64,000 nt of DNA, from contig NZ_JACGWX010000002.1 of NCBI RefSeq assembly GCF_014137945.1, positions 186,001 to 250,000 of the forward strand, written 5' to 3'. The DNA is from Microcella alkalica. GTDB lineage: Bacteria; Actinomycetota; Actinomycetes; Actinomycetales; Microbacteriaceae. The translations under genes and the position numbers were made by a program. This document shows, one piece after another, positions 34,152 through 42,630 of the stretch. Position 1 is the stretch's first letter. Each line of letters starts with the position of its first letter. The notes beneath the pieces are model-generated. The model ran no database searches, was not told where the DNA came from, and saw only the letters and a program-made list of their open reading frames with translations.

Positions 34152-35390
34152 ATGGATGCACCGAAGCCGGCCCACCCGCACACCGCCAACCGGTCGCCGC
34201 GGCCGCTCGACGGGATTCGAGTGCTCGAGCTGGGGACGCTGATCGCGGGCCCCATGAGCGGCCGAATCCTCGCCGACTTCGGCGCCGAGGTCATCAAGAT
34301 CGAAAGCCCGGACGCGCCCGACCCGATGCGATCGTGGGGGCACGTCGTGGAACGCGGCGAGAGCCTGTGGTGGGCGGTGCAATCGAGGGGCAAGCGTTCC
34401 CTGATGCTCGACCTCAAGGACCCGCAGGGCAACGAGGTGTTTCGCCGTCTCGTACGAGAAGCCGACGTCCTCGTCGAGAACATGCGGCCGGGCACGCTCG
34501 AACGGCTCGGCTGCGCGCCCGACGAACTCATGAAGCTCAACCCGGGCCTGATCGTCGCGCGCGTGTCGGGGTACGGGCAGACCGGCCCTCGGTCCGGGCA
34601 ACCGGGGTATGCGTCGGTCGCGGAGGCGGCGGGCGGTCTGCGCCACCTCAACGGGTACCCGGACACCCCTCCTCCACGGGCCGGCATATCGCTCGGCGAC
34701 AGCCTCGCCGCGCTCTACGCGGTGCAGGGCATTCTCACCGCCCTGTACTGGCGGGATGCTCGAGGCGGCACGGGCCAGGTCGTCGACGTGTCCCTGACGG
34801 AAGCGTGCTTCTCGATGCTTGAAGCGGCCGTGCCGGAGTATGCGGCGACCGGCCGCGTGCCGCACGCCATGGGGTCACGGCTCGATGGCATCTCCCCGTC
34901 GAACATCTACCGCTCGGGCGACGGCGACTGGGTGGTGATCGCGGCCAACCAAAACACGGTCTTTGCCAGACTCTGCAAGGCGATGGGCCGACCCGAGCTC
35001 GCCGCGGACCCCAAGTTTGCGGACCACACGGCACGCGGGCGGAACCAAGACGAGCTCGACGCCATCGTTGCTGAGTGGTCGGCCGGCTTCACCACCCCCG
35101 CTCTGCTCTCCGTTCTCGACCGGCACGGAGTGCCGAACAGCCGGGTGAACACGGTCGCCGACATCGCGGCCGACGACATGTTTCGCGAGCGCGACATGCT
35201 CGTCGAGGTGCCGCACCCCCGCTTAGGCGCGGTTACGCATCCGGGCATCGTGCCGAAGCTTTCGGCAACCCCGGGCGTGATTCGTGCGAACGGGCCGACC
35301 GAGGGGGAGCACACTCGGCAGGTGCTGCGCGACGCCGGCTTCGACGATGAGCAAATTCGGCGTCTCACCGAACGGGGCGTGGCACGGTGA
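34152..35390 (+). CDS. Family III CoA-transferase (CaiB/BaiF)
   Basis: 412-aa CoA-transferase. Recognised blocks are RVLELGTLIAGPMSGRILADFGAEVIKIE (in parts), NMRPGTLERLG, VSGYGQTGPRS, and SLGDSLAALYAVQGIL; by family knowledge the Asp in GDS (near residue 183) forms the acyl anhydride intermediate. It would move CoA from a donor such as succinyl-CoA to an acid of the pathway. It is coupled to the HMG-CoA lyase-like gene (GTGA overlap), indicating that the CoA ester it makes is the lyase substrate. Confidence 0.92.
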   Translation: MDAPKPAHPHTANRSPRPLDGIRVLELGTLIAGPMSGRILADFGAEVIKIESPDAPDPMRSWGHVVERGESLWWAVQSRGKRSLMLDLKDPQGNEVFRRLVREADVLVENMRPGTLERLGCAPDELMKLNPGLIVARVSGYGQTGPRSGQPGYASVAEAAGGLRHLNGYPDTPPPRAGISLGDSLAALYAVQGILTALYWRDARGGTGQVVDVSLTEACFSMLEAAVPEYAATGRVPHAMGSRLDGISPSNIYRSGDGDWVVIAANQNTVFARLCKAMGRPELAADPKFADHTARGRNQDELDAIVAEWSAGFTTPALLSVLDRHGVPNSRVNTVADIAADDMFRERDMLVEVPHPRLGAVTHPGIVPKLSATPGVIRANGPTEGEHTRQVLRDAGFDDEQIRRLTERGVAR

Positions 35391-36283
35391 GCGCCCCCGT
35401 CGAGCTCATCGATGTCACCCCCCGCGACGGCCTGCAGAATGAGGCCACCGTCTTGTCGCCGACCGCGAGAGCGGAGCTGGTGCGACGCATCATCGCGACG
35501 GGCGCGAGGCGGATCGAGGCGGTGAGCTTCGTGCGCGACGACCTGGTTCCGGCGATGGCCGGCGCCGAAGAGGTGCTCGCAGGGATCGGCCCCCACGTCG
35601 GGGTGACGATTGCGGGGCTCGTCCTCAACGCGCGGGGCATGCAGAGGGCGGCAGACGCCGGGGTCGACGAGGTGAACTTCGTCATCCCGGCCACCGATGC
35701 GTTCGCCCAGGCGAACCAAAACTCGAGCGTCGCCGGCCTCATGACCGAGCTCGGCGCGGCGGCGCGGGTGGCTGCCGACGCAGCCATCCCCCTGACGGTG
35801 ACCATCGCCGTCGCGTTCGGGTGCCCCTTCGCGGGGGTTGTGCCGCCAGACGCCGTCGCTCGGATCGCGAAGCACGTCACGGGCTCGTTCGGCGTCGCGG
35901 AGCTCGCGCTTGCCGACACGATCGGGGTGGCAACCCCGTGGCAGGTGCGCGAGACCTTCCACGCGGTCGCCGCGGAGACCACGGTGCCGCTGCGCGCCCA
36001 TTTCCACGACACGCGCCGCACGGCGCTCGCGAACGTGTTTGCCGCTCTCGGCGAGGGTGTTCAGCGCTTCGACGCGAGCCTCGCGGGGCTTGGCGGGTGC
36101 CCGTTTGCCCCGGGCGCCGCGGGGAACGTGGCTATGGAAGACCTCGCTTGGATGCTCGACCGGGCCGAACTGAAGCACGGGATCAGCGTTTCGGCGGCAC
36201 TCGAGGCCGGTCGCGCGGTCGCCGCGCAGCTCGGCGTGGCGCCACGCTCGGCTATTGCCGGTGCCGGGCCTTTTCCGCGATGA
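35387..36283 (+). CDS. HMG-CoA lyase-like enzyme
   Basis: 298-aa TIM-barrel lyase of the HMGL-like family. Starts VELIDVTPRDGLQNE (Arg and metal Asp), with ADTIGVATPWQ, the metal-binding HFHDTRRTALAN and the catalytic Cys loop GLGGCPFAPGAAGNV all present. HMG-CoA lyase splits 3-hydroxy-3-methylglutaryl-CoA to acetoacetate and acetyl-CoA; related enzymes cleave other 3-hydroxy-3-substituted acyl-CoAs. Next to a CoA-transferase it likely performs the last carbon-carbon cleavage. Start GTG 35387 overlaps the previous stop. Confidence 0.92.
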   Translation: MSAPVELIDVTPRDGLQNEATVLSPTARAELVRRIIATGARRIEAVSFVRDDLVPAMAGAEEVLAGIGPHVGVTIAGLVLNARGMQRAADAGVDEVNFVIPATDAFAQANQNSSVAGLMTELGAAARVAADAAIPLTVTIAVAFGCPFAGVVPPDAVARIAKHVTGSFGVAELALADTIGVATPWQVRETFHAVAAETTVPLRAHFHDTRRTALANVFAALGEGVQRFDASLAGLGGCPFAPGAAGNVAMEDLAWMLDRAELKHGISVSAALEAGRAVAAQLGVAPRSAIAGAGPFPR

Positions 36284-36329
36284 CGAAAGATCACACACCT
36301 CGTGGCAGAAGTGTTCTTTAGAGTAGGGC

Positions 36330-36358
36330 TTGATTCTGTCTCCCAGAAAACATAGGCT
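36330..36358 (+). promoter_or_regulatory. Promoter with an operator in its spacer, upstream of the ABC importer
   Basis: TTGATT (36330-36335), a 17-bp spacer and TAGGCT (36353-36358). The dyad TTCTG-N5-CAGAA (36334-36348) sits between the two boxes, so a bound protein would block RNA polymerase. The half-sites match those in the divergent promoter region at 28.5 kb. Confidence 0.7.
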
Positions 36359-36483
36359 CTCGAATGCCCGGAGATAATCCGGACCGAAACGCAGTCTCGG
36401 TTCCTATCTGGGGGCGCCTCAACTGCCGTGGGATTCCCCACGCACCAAGGGAAACGACAGCGAACCCAATGAAGGGAAAACGC

Positions 36484-37644
36484 ATGAAGGCAACGACGCC
36501 TAAATTCCTTGCCGTCACCAGTTTTGTGGCGGCACTCACCCTCCTCGCAGGATGTTCGTCGGGTGACTCCGCCGAGCCGGCCGAGAGCCCAGACGCCGCG
36601 CCCGTCGCGGACTGGCAGGAGGGAGCCCCGGCCGAGTGGGCCGAGATCCTTGAGAAGGGCCAGGCCGAAGGGGAGGTCGTCCTCGACTCGTCTCCCGAGC
36701 TTCAGCAGTCCGACTTCGCGGCCCGATTTGAAGCGGACACTGGAATCAAGATCGTGTCGGCGGCGGGGGAGTCCAGCGCGCGGTACACCGCCATGGAACA
36801 GGAAGCTCAGGCGAACCAGCTGAGCATCGACGTTTCGCTCGGCGGCGGCACCGAGCTGGGGATGATCGACCAGGGACTGCTGCAGGACATCAAGGCGCAG
36901 ATGATCCTGCCGAACGTCACCGACCCCGATAACTGGGTCGGCGGCGACGGCCCCACCTGGATGGACGACGAGGGCAAGTACATGCTGCGCTCCTCGAACT
37001 ACGTCTTCGGCTGGGCCATCGTCAACAGCGACACCTTCGACGCCGAAGAGTTCGACAGCTGGGATGACCTGCTCGACCCCAAGTACAAGGGCAAGATCGC
37101 GACCTATGACCCGCTGAGCGGCCCCGGCCAGGCGGTCTCCGCCTTCTTCTACGACGCCCTGGGTGAAGAGTTCGTCGAGGACCTCTACGTCGGCCAGGAA
37201 CTGGTCCCGACCACCGATCGGCGCCAGCTGATCGAATGGGTCGCGCGCGGCACCTACGACATCGCGCTCGGCGGAACCCAGGCCGAGCTTGAGCGGTTCG
37301 CCCGCGAAGGGCTCCCCGTCACCGGCGTCATGCCGCGCGAGGGGATCGGCCAGTACACGGGCGGGTCCGGGGTGCTGAAGCAGCCGCTGAACGCGAACGG
37401 CTCCCTCACGCCGCACCCGAACGCCGCCCAGGTGTTCATCAACTGGTTCGCCAGCACCGCCGGACAGCAGGCATACGGCGACGCCATGCTCGAGGTCACG
37501 ACGCGCAACGATGTGGACCTCTCGAAGATCCCGGACTACGTCAAGCCGGAAGAGGACCGCGAGTACATCGACACCTACGAGGAGCACTGGTACACGGTGG
37601 TTCGGAACGAAGTCGCGGCCGAGCTTCGCACGATGCTCGAGTAG
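36484..37644 (+). CDS. Iron-type (Fbp/AfuA-like) ABC transporter substrate-binding lipoprotein
   Basis: 386-aa receptor with a lipoprotein signal ending LLAGC (lipid Cys near residue 23). The mature protein shows the SBP_bac_6/8-type fold: GEVVLDSSPELQQSDFAARFEADTG (in parts), DSWDDLLDPKYKGKIATYDP, and NAAQVFINWFASTAGQQAY. Such receptors bind Fe3+, but relatives in catabolic clusters bind small organic anions; no iron-ligand Tyr pair could be assigned. AAGGGA precedes ATG 36484 by 8 nt; ATG 36469 is an alternative. It begins the transporter operon. Confidence 0.88.
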   Translation: MKATTPKFLAVTSFVAALTLLAGCSSGDSAEPAESPDAAPVADWQEGAPAEWAEILEKGQAEGEVVLDSSPELQQSDFAARFEADTGIKIVSAAGESSARYTAMEQEAQANQLSIDVSLGGGTELGMIDQGLLQDIKAQMILPNVTDPDNWVGGDGPTWMDDEGKYMLRSSNYVFGWAIVNSDTFDAEEFDSWDDLLDPKYKGKIATYDPLSGPGQAVSAFFYDALGEEFVEDLYVGQELVPTTDRRQLIEWVARGTYDIALGGTQAELERFAREGLPVTGVMPREGIGQYTGGSGVLKQPLNANGSLTPHPNAAQVFINWFASTAGQQAYGDAMLEVTTRNDVDLSKIPDYVKPEEDREYIDTYEEHWYTVVRNEVAAELRTMLE

Positions 37645-37730
37645 CGCAAACCCTCGCCAGTGTGTCGGGCGCGAATCGCGCCCGACACACTGCTGCACCA
37701 CTAGATCCTCAGACGAAAGGCCCTGAACAC

Positions 37731-39494
37731 GTGTTCAACCCAGCCGCACCCGCTGTAACCCGCCCCCCACGGGTGGGACGACAGAGAGCCGACAAGAAGT
37801 CGATCCTGCTGGGAGTGCTCGTTTGCCTGCTGGTCGGCGCGCTCACGGTCACGCCGGTGATCTATGTGATCATCGGAAGCTTCAACTCGCAGAGCCTGGG
37901 GCAGGGATTCAGCTTCTCCCTCGAGGGCTGGAGTCGACTCTTTGCGTCGAGCGCCACCCTGGAGTCGATCTGGTATTCCTTCGTCTTCGCGGTGCGCATC
38001 CCCATCGCGCTCGTGATCGCATTTGGCATCGCCTGGCTGCTGGTGCGAACCGACCTCCCCGGGCGCAAGTTCATCGAGACGTCGCTCTGGGTCGCGTTCT
38101 TCCTGCCCGCGCTTCCCGTCACCATCGGCTGGGTGCTCCTCGCGAATGAGGACTACGGGCTGCTGAACTCGGTGGTGCAGATGATGCTGCCCTGGGTGGA
38201 GGAGGGGCCGTTCGCGATCAACTCGGTGATCGGGATCCTCTGGGTGCACCTGACGATGAGCACGATTCCCATCATGGTCATCCTGCTTTCGCCGGCGTTC
38301 GAGCAGTTCGACGCCTCGTTCGAAGAGGCGGCGGAGTCGTCGGGCGCCCGGGTCGGCACCACGCTGCGCAAGGTCACGCTGCCGCTCCTCGCGCCGGCCG
38401 TCTTCACCGCATTCATCGCGGGACTCATCAAGAGTCTCGAGGTGTTCGAGGTGGAACAGATTCTTGGGACCCCGGTCGGTATCGGCGTGTATGCCAACCG
38501 GATCTTCGAACTCGTGCGACTCGACCCGCCCGCCTACATGGACGCCATGGCCATCGGCACGCTGTTCCTGATCGTGCTCCTGGTGGCGGCCATCGTCTAC
38601 CAGATCGTGCTGCACAAGATGCAGGCCCAGGCCACCCTCACCGGGCGCGGCCTCAGGATGAATCGCAAGCTGCGCACGCGCTCGCTCTACGTCGCGTCGG
38701 CCCTCATCATCACCTTCATCAGCGTCGGGGTCTTCCTGCCGATCCTGACCCTGCTGGTCGGCTCGTTCAACAAGATCTTCGGGTTCTTCTTCATCAGCTC
38801 CCCCTGGACGACCTCCCACTGGGAGCGGGTGCTCGCCAACCCCGACTTCCTTTCGGCCGCCGGGAACTCGATGGTCATCGGAATCGTCGCCAGCACGCTG
38901 GGCACCCTCCTTTTCGCGCTGCTCGCTTGGCTGCTGGTTCGCTCTCGCATGCGCGGCAAGGCGATCCTGAACATCCTCGTCTGGATGCCGTGGGCGATCC
39001 CCGGCGTGCTGATGAGCATCGCAGTCCTGCGCATCTTCCTCACGGTGCCCGGGCCGAACCTGCTCTACGGCACTCTTGCCCCGCTCATCATCGTGTTGAT
39101 CATCAAGGAGATGCCGCTCGGCACCCAGATGTTGCGCACCGCGATCATGCAGGTTGCGCCCGAACTCGAGGAGGGTGGCCAGGTTTCCGGCGCACGGTTC
39201 CGGCAGGTCTTCTTCAAGATCACGCTGCCGCTGATAGCCCCGATGCTCGTCACGGTCTTCATGCTGACGTTCGTGACGACCCTTCGCGACGTCGGTTCGG
39301 TCGTGTTCCTTGCGCCGCCTGGAACGAAGAACCTTCCCATCCTCATGTTCGAGTATGCCAACGGCGGTGCGATGGAGTCGGGCGCGGTGCTCGGCGTGAT
39401 CATCGCCGCGCTCGCCCTGGTGCTGGTGTCGGTGGCGATGCGGCTTGGCCTTCGCATGAACCCGCACCGCGACACAAGAAAGGCACGCAAGTGA
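37731..39494 (+). CDS. Iron-type ABC transporter permease, two fused domains
   Basis: 587 aa with two BPD_transp_1 domains of six membrane segments each, the FbpB/AfuB pattern. EAA loops are visible in each half: FEEAAESSGARVGTTLRKVTLP and LEEGGQVSGARFRQVFFKITLP (each within its domain). A single chain therefore forms the whole channel. The frame is open further upstream, but GTG 37731 gives a normal cytoplasmic N-terminus. It lies 86 bp after the receptor gene and overlaps the ATPase start (GTGA). Confidence 0.92.
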   Translation: MFNPAAPAVTRPPRVGRQRADKKSILLGVLVCLLVGALTVTPVIYVIIGSFNSQSLGQGFSFSLEGWSRLFASSATLESIWYSFVFAVRIPIALVIAFGIAWLLVRTDLPGRKFIETSLWVAFFLPALPVTIGWVLLANEDYGLLNSVVQMMLPWVEEGPFAINSVIGILWVHLTMSTIPIMVILLSPAFEQFDASFEEAAESSGARVGTTLRKVTLPLLAPAVFTAFIAGLIKSLEVFEVEQILGTPVGIGVYANRIFELVRLDPPAYMDAMAIGTLFLIVLLVAAIVYQIVLHKMQAQATLTGRGLRMNRKLRTRSLYVASALIITFISVGVFLPILTLLVGSFNKIFGFFFISSPWTTSHWERVLANPDFLSAAGNSMVIGIVASTLGTLLFALLAWLLVRSRMRGKAILNILVWMPWAIPGVLMSIAVLRIFLTVPGPNLLYGTLAPLIIVLIIKEMPLGTQMLRTAIMQVAPELEEGGQVSGARFRQVFFKITLPLIAPMLVTVFMLTFVTTLRDVGSVVFLAPPGTKNLPILMFEYANGGAMESGAVLGVIIAALALVLVSVAMRLGLRMNPHRDTRKARK

Positions 39495-40654
39495 CCGTCA
39501 ACACAGCCCCCGTGACCGAAACGCTCAGCAGCCCCGGGTCCACCGACGCAATGATCGAGGTCACCAACCTCTGCAAGGAGTACGTCGCAGGGTCGGGCGC
39601 GATGGCGGTCGACAACATCAGCTTCACGATTGGCGGCGGCGAGCTTCGAACGCTGCTCGGGCCGAGCGGCTGCGGCAAGACCACCACCCTGCGAATGCTT
39701 GCCGGGCTGGAACGACCGACCTCCGGCGAGATCCGCATCGGCGGCACCATCGTCTACTCGTCGGAGAAGCGCATCTGGTTGCCCGCGAATCAGCGGCGCA
39801 TCGGCATGGTGTTTCAGTCGTACGCGATCTGGCCCCACATGTCGGTGTTTGAGAACGTGGCATTTCCGCTCCGGGTCTCCCGACCGCGCATCGCGCGCTC
39901 CGAGATCAAGCGGCGCACGCTCGAGGCGCTCGAGGCGGTCGGGCTGAGCGAGTTCGCTCAGCGCGCGGGAACGGCGCTCTCCGGCGGCCAACAGCAGCGC
40001 GCGGTGCTCGCGCGCGCCATCGTGCGTGAGCCCGACGTGCTGTTGCTCGATGAGCCCCTCAGCAACCTCGACGTGAAGCTGAGGGAGCGGATGCGCGACT
40101 GGATTCGCGACGTGCAGGAGCGCACCGGTCTGACGACCGTCTTCGTCACGCACGACCAGTCCGAGGCCCTCGGCCTCTCCGATCACATCTCGGTCATGAG
40201 CTCCGGCCACATCGTCGAAACCGCGTCGCCGGTGAGCCTGTATCGCGAGCCCGCCGACCCGTTCTCAGCACGGTTCGTCGGCTCGGTGAACTGCATTCCT
40301 GGAGTGGTGCGGGCCGTCGATGGGCGGCGAGCTGTCCTCGCCACCGTCATCGGCGATATCGACGCGCGCATGGTGGCCCCATCGGCCATCGGAGAGGACG
40401 TCGAGGTGTTCGTGCGTCCGGAAGACCTGCTCATCTCGAGGGCGGACCCGGGTGCGTCATCCGCGTTCCTCTCGTCGCTCACCTACCAGGGCTCGCACTG
40501 GGATGTCATGGTCGCCGTCGACGGAACCCCGCTGCGCGTCGTCATCGACCGGAGCCCGGGCCTCGTGGCCGGGGAGGCCGTCTCGGTGGGCATCCGCGAC
40601 GACAGCGCGGTCACGGGATTCCCGGCGAGCGCCGGCGTGAGCGAGCAGCCATGA
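39491..40654 (+). CDS. Iron-type ABC transporter ATP-binding protein
   Basis: 387-aa ATPase of the FbpC/PotA group. Walker A GPSGCGKTT, Q-loop VFQSYAIWPH, signature LSGGQQQRA, Walker B VLLLDEPLSNLD, switch His in VFVTHDQSEAL. A C-terminal TOBE-type domain (about residues 270-380) follows, typical of this group. GTG 39491 is chosen because upstream residues belong to the overlapping permease frame. Its stop overlaps the OCD gene start by 4 bp. Confidence 0.93.
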   Translation: MTVNTAPVTETLSSPGSTDAMIEVTNLCKEYVAGSGAMAVDNISFTIGGGELRTLLGPSGCGKTTTLRMLAGLERPTSGEIRIGGTIVYSSEKRIWLPANQRRIGMVFQSYAIWPHMSVFENVAFPLRVSRPRIARSEIKRRTLEALEAVGLSEFAQRAGTALSGGQQQRAVLARAIVREPDVLLLDEPLSNLDVKLRERMRDWIRDVQERTGLTTVFVTHDQSEALGLSDHISVMSSGHIVETASPVSLYREPADPFSARFVGSVNCIPGVVRAVDGRRAVLATVIGDIDARMVAPSAIGEDVEVFVRPEDLLISRADPGASSAFLSSLTYQGSHWDVMVAVDGTPLRVVIDRSPGLVAGEAVSVGIRDDSAVTGFPASAGVSEQP

Positions 40655-41625
40655 CGCTGCTGCTCAGCCGGAGCGACGTCTCCGAGATCGCCTGGGCCGA
40701 CGGCGGCCGCGCGCTCGACCTGCTGATCGAGCGCATCGAGGACGCGTACTCGCAGCTCCACGACGGGGTCGCCGCCCAGCACGCGCGCATCTACCTCCGG
40801 CCCCAGACTGAAGCGCGACGGCCGCCGGGGCTGTTCTCCATGTCGGCGCTACTGCCGCGCACCGCCCGCATGGGAACCCGGCTCATGGCCATCACGCAAC
40901 AGGGCAAAGCCGGCGCCGGGGTGCTGGTGCTTTTCGACCACGTCACCTCCGAACTCCTGGCCATCGTCGACGACGAGCTGCTGCACAGCTACCGCTCCGG
41001 CGCCCCGGCCGGCCTCGCCACCCGCATGCTCGCGCGGCCCGAGTCAGAGGTGGTCGCGTGCATTGGCAGCAGCACGATGGCGATGGGCGGCCTCGTGATG
41101 ACGAGCCGCTCCCTCCCGAACCTCTCGAAGGTGCTCATCTACAGCCCCAACGAGGAACGGCGCTCCGCGTTCGCCTCCGAGATGGCCGACACCCTCGGCG
41201 TCGACGTGGTCGCGGTAGACAGCGCGGACATCGCCGCCGCTCAGGCGGATGTCGTCGTGATCGGCACGAACGCCGACCGGCCGGTCGTCAGCGACGAAGC
41301 GATCCGGCCGGGCACCCACATCAGCGTGCTTGCGCGCAACGAGGTCCCCATGACCACCTTCCGCCGGTCGCGGATCGTGCTTGGCTCCCGAATGGCGCAG
41401 CGCGAGCTCGATCCGCCATGGAGTGACCCGATCCCCGATGGCTGGGTGGATGCCGAGCTCTCGGACCTGGTGGGCGGCACGGGATCTCGCCGAACCGAGG
41501 CGGACGATGTCACGGTCTTCGTGGGCAGCGGGCCGCTCGCAATGTGGGACGTGGCAGCGGCCGCGGTGTTTCACGAGGAGGGCACGAGGATGGGACTCGG
41601 CATGAGCATGGATTTCTCCGCATGA
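40651..41625 (+). CDS. Ornithine cyclodeaminase/mu-crystallin-family protein 1
   Basis: 324-aa NAD(P)-dependent dehydrogenase-fold protein. The N-terminal dimerisation part holds AYSQLHDGVAAQHARIYL and GTRLMAITQQGKAGAGVLVLFD; the Rossmann half has VVACIGSSTMAMGGL where most members have GxGxQA, so the dinucleotide loop is atypical. Family members are cyclodeaminases, ketimine reductases and amino acid dehydrogenases. Embedded between the transporter and the TAXI-like gene with 4-bp overlaps on both sides, so it belongs to the pathway operon. Substrate unknown. Confidence 0.83.
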   Translation: MTLLLSRSDVSEIAWADGGRALDLLIERIEDAYSQLHDGVAAQHARIYLRPQTEARRPPGLFSMSALLPRTARMGTRLMAITQQGKAGAGVLVLFDHVTSELLAIVDDELLHSYRSGAPAGLATRMLARPESEVVACIGSSTMAMGGLVMTSRSLPNLSKVLIYSPNEERRSAFASEMADTLGVDVVAVDSADIAAAQADVVVIGTNADRPVVSDEAIRPGTHISVLARNEVPMTTFRRSRIVLGSRMAQRELDPPWSDPIPDGWVDAELSDLVGGTGSRRTEADDVTVFVGSGPLAMWDVAAAAVFHEEGTRMGLGMSMDFSA

Positions 41626-42584
41626 AGCGGCTCGATGGCCCGCTTGAGGTACGCATTCTCGGCGGCGGCCAGAACTGGACCAACATCGGCAGTTTGATCG
41701 CGATGGGACTGAGCGGCTACTTCAGCAAGTTGCCTGCCGGTTCGCTCGTCTCCGCGGTTACGGGAGACCCGGGCGCCATGGCGATGCAGGCTCCGCAGCG
41801 GGTGGCGGACGGAGAGTTCCATATGGGTTTCACGACGCCGCTCTGGTACGCACGGATGGCGATCGAGGGCCGCGGCCCGTTCGCCGAACCGCTGCCGTTG
41901 TCCGTGCTGGCGGTGTTCCCGCACGACGACCGCCTGGCGTTCGCGGTGCGTCGCGAGACCGGCCTGCGCAGCCTCCACGAGGTGCGGGAGCAGAAGTATC
42001 CGCTGCGCCTCTCCACGCCGTCGCGCGAGATGAATCACCCCGCCGGCTGGGTCGTCGAGGCCGTGCTTGAGCGCTACGGCATCACCCTCGACGACATCGA
42101 GTCGTGGGGGGGCAAGATACTGCGCGACCGCCCCCGCAGCCAGAATTCGCCGAGCGCCGTGCCCGTCGACCCCTCGTTCGATGCGGTGTTCGATGAGGCG
42201 ATCATGACGCGTCGGTGGCACAAGATCACCACCCAGTACGACATGAGGTTCCTCCCCCTGGACCGCGACATCCTCGACGGCCTGGTTGAGTACGGGATGG
42301 ATGCCGGCACTATCGCGGCGGACCGGCTGCAGGGCGTGCACGTTGACGTGCCGGCGGTCGACTTCACCGGCTGGGCGCTGATCTGCCGCACCGACATGAA
42401 CGAGGAACTCGGCTACCTCACGGCCGCCGCGATCCACGAGCGACACGAGCAGATCTCCGCCCGCTTCAGCGATCGATTCGACGGGATGACCGCCCCGATC
42501 GACATGCACACCATCGCCCGGACGGAACTCCCCGTCCACGCCGGCGCGCGAACCTACTATCGGGAGCACGGCTTCCTGGAGTAA
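41622..42584 (+). CDS. TAXI-type periplasmic-binding-fold protein without signal peptide, paralog 2
   Basis: 320 aa, roughly 55% identical by eye to the protein at 27475. Begins MKRLDGPLEVRILGGGQNW with no hydrophobic signal, so it should stay in the cytoplasm. Conserved with its paralog: SKLPAGSLVSAVTGDPG, PLSVLAVFPHDDRL, HPAGWVVE, SWGGKILRDRP and DPSFDAVFDEAIMTRRWHKI. It is co-transcribed with OCD genes and an unrelated ABC importer that already has its own lipoprotein receptor. See findings for the proposal that it is an enzyme. Confidence 0.72.
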   Translation: MKRLDGPLEVRILGGGQNWTNIGSLIAMGLSGYFSKLPAGSLVSAVTGDPGAMAMQAPQRVADGEFHMGFTTPLWYARMAIEGRGPFAEPLPLSVLAVFPHDDRLAFAVRRETGLRSLHEVREQKYPLRLSTPSREMNHPAGWVVEAVLERYGITLDDIESWGGKILRDRPRSQNSPSAVPVDPSFDAVFDEAIMTRRWHKITTQYDMRFLPLDRDILDGLVEYGMDAGTIAADRLQGVHVDVPAVDFTGWALICRTDMNEELGYLTAAAIHERHEQISARFSDRFDGMTAPIDMHTIARTELPVHAGARTYYREHGFLE

Positions 42585-42630
42585 CCCGGACCGCGGCGAG
42601 CCGTTCGCCGATTTCACGACAAGGAGAATA

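Noticed and set aside
27475-42584. A TRAP transporter formed by the TAXI-like proteins
   Set aside because: No TRAP membrane subunit (4TM/12TM) is present, and both proteins lack signal peptides.
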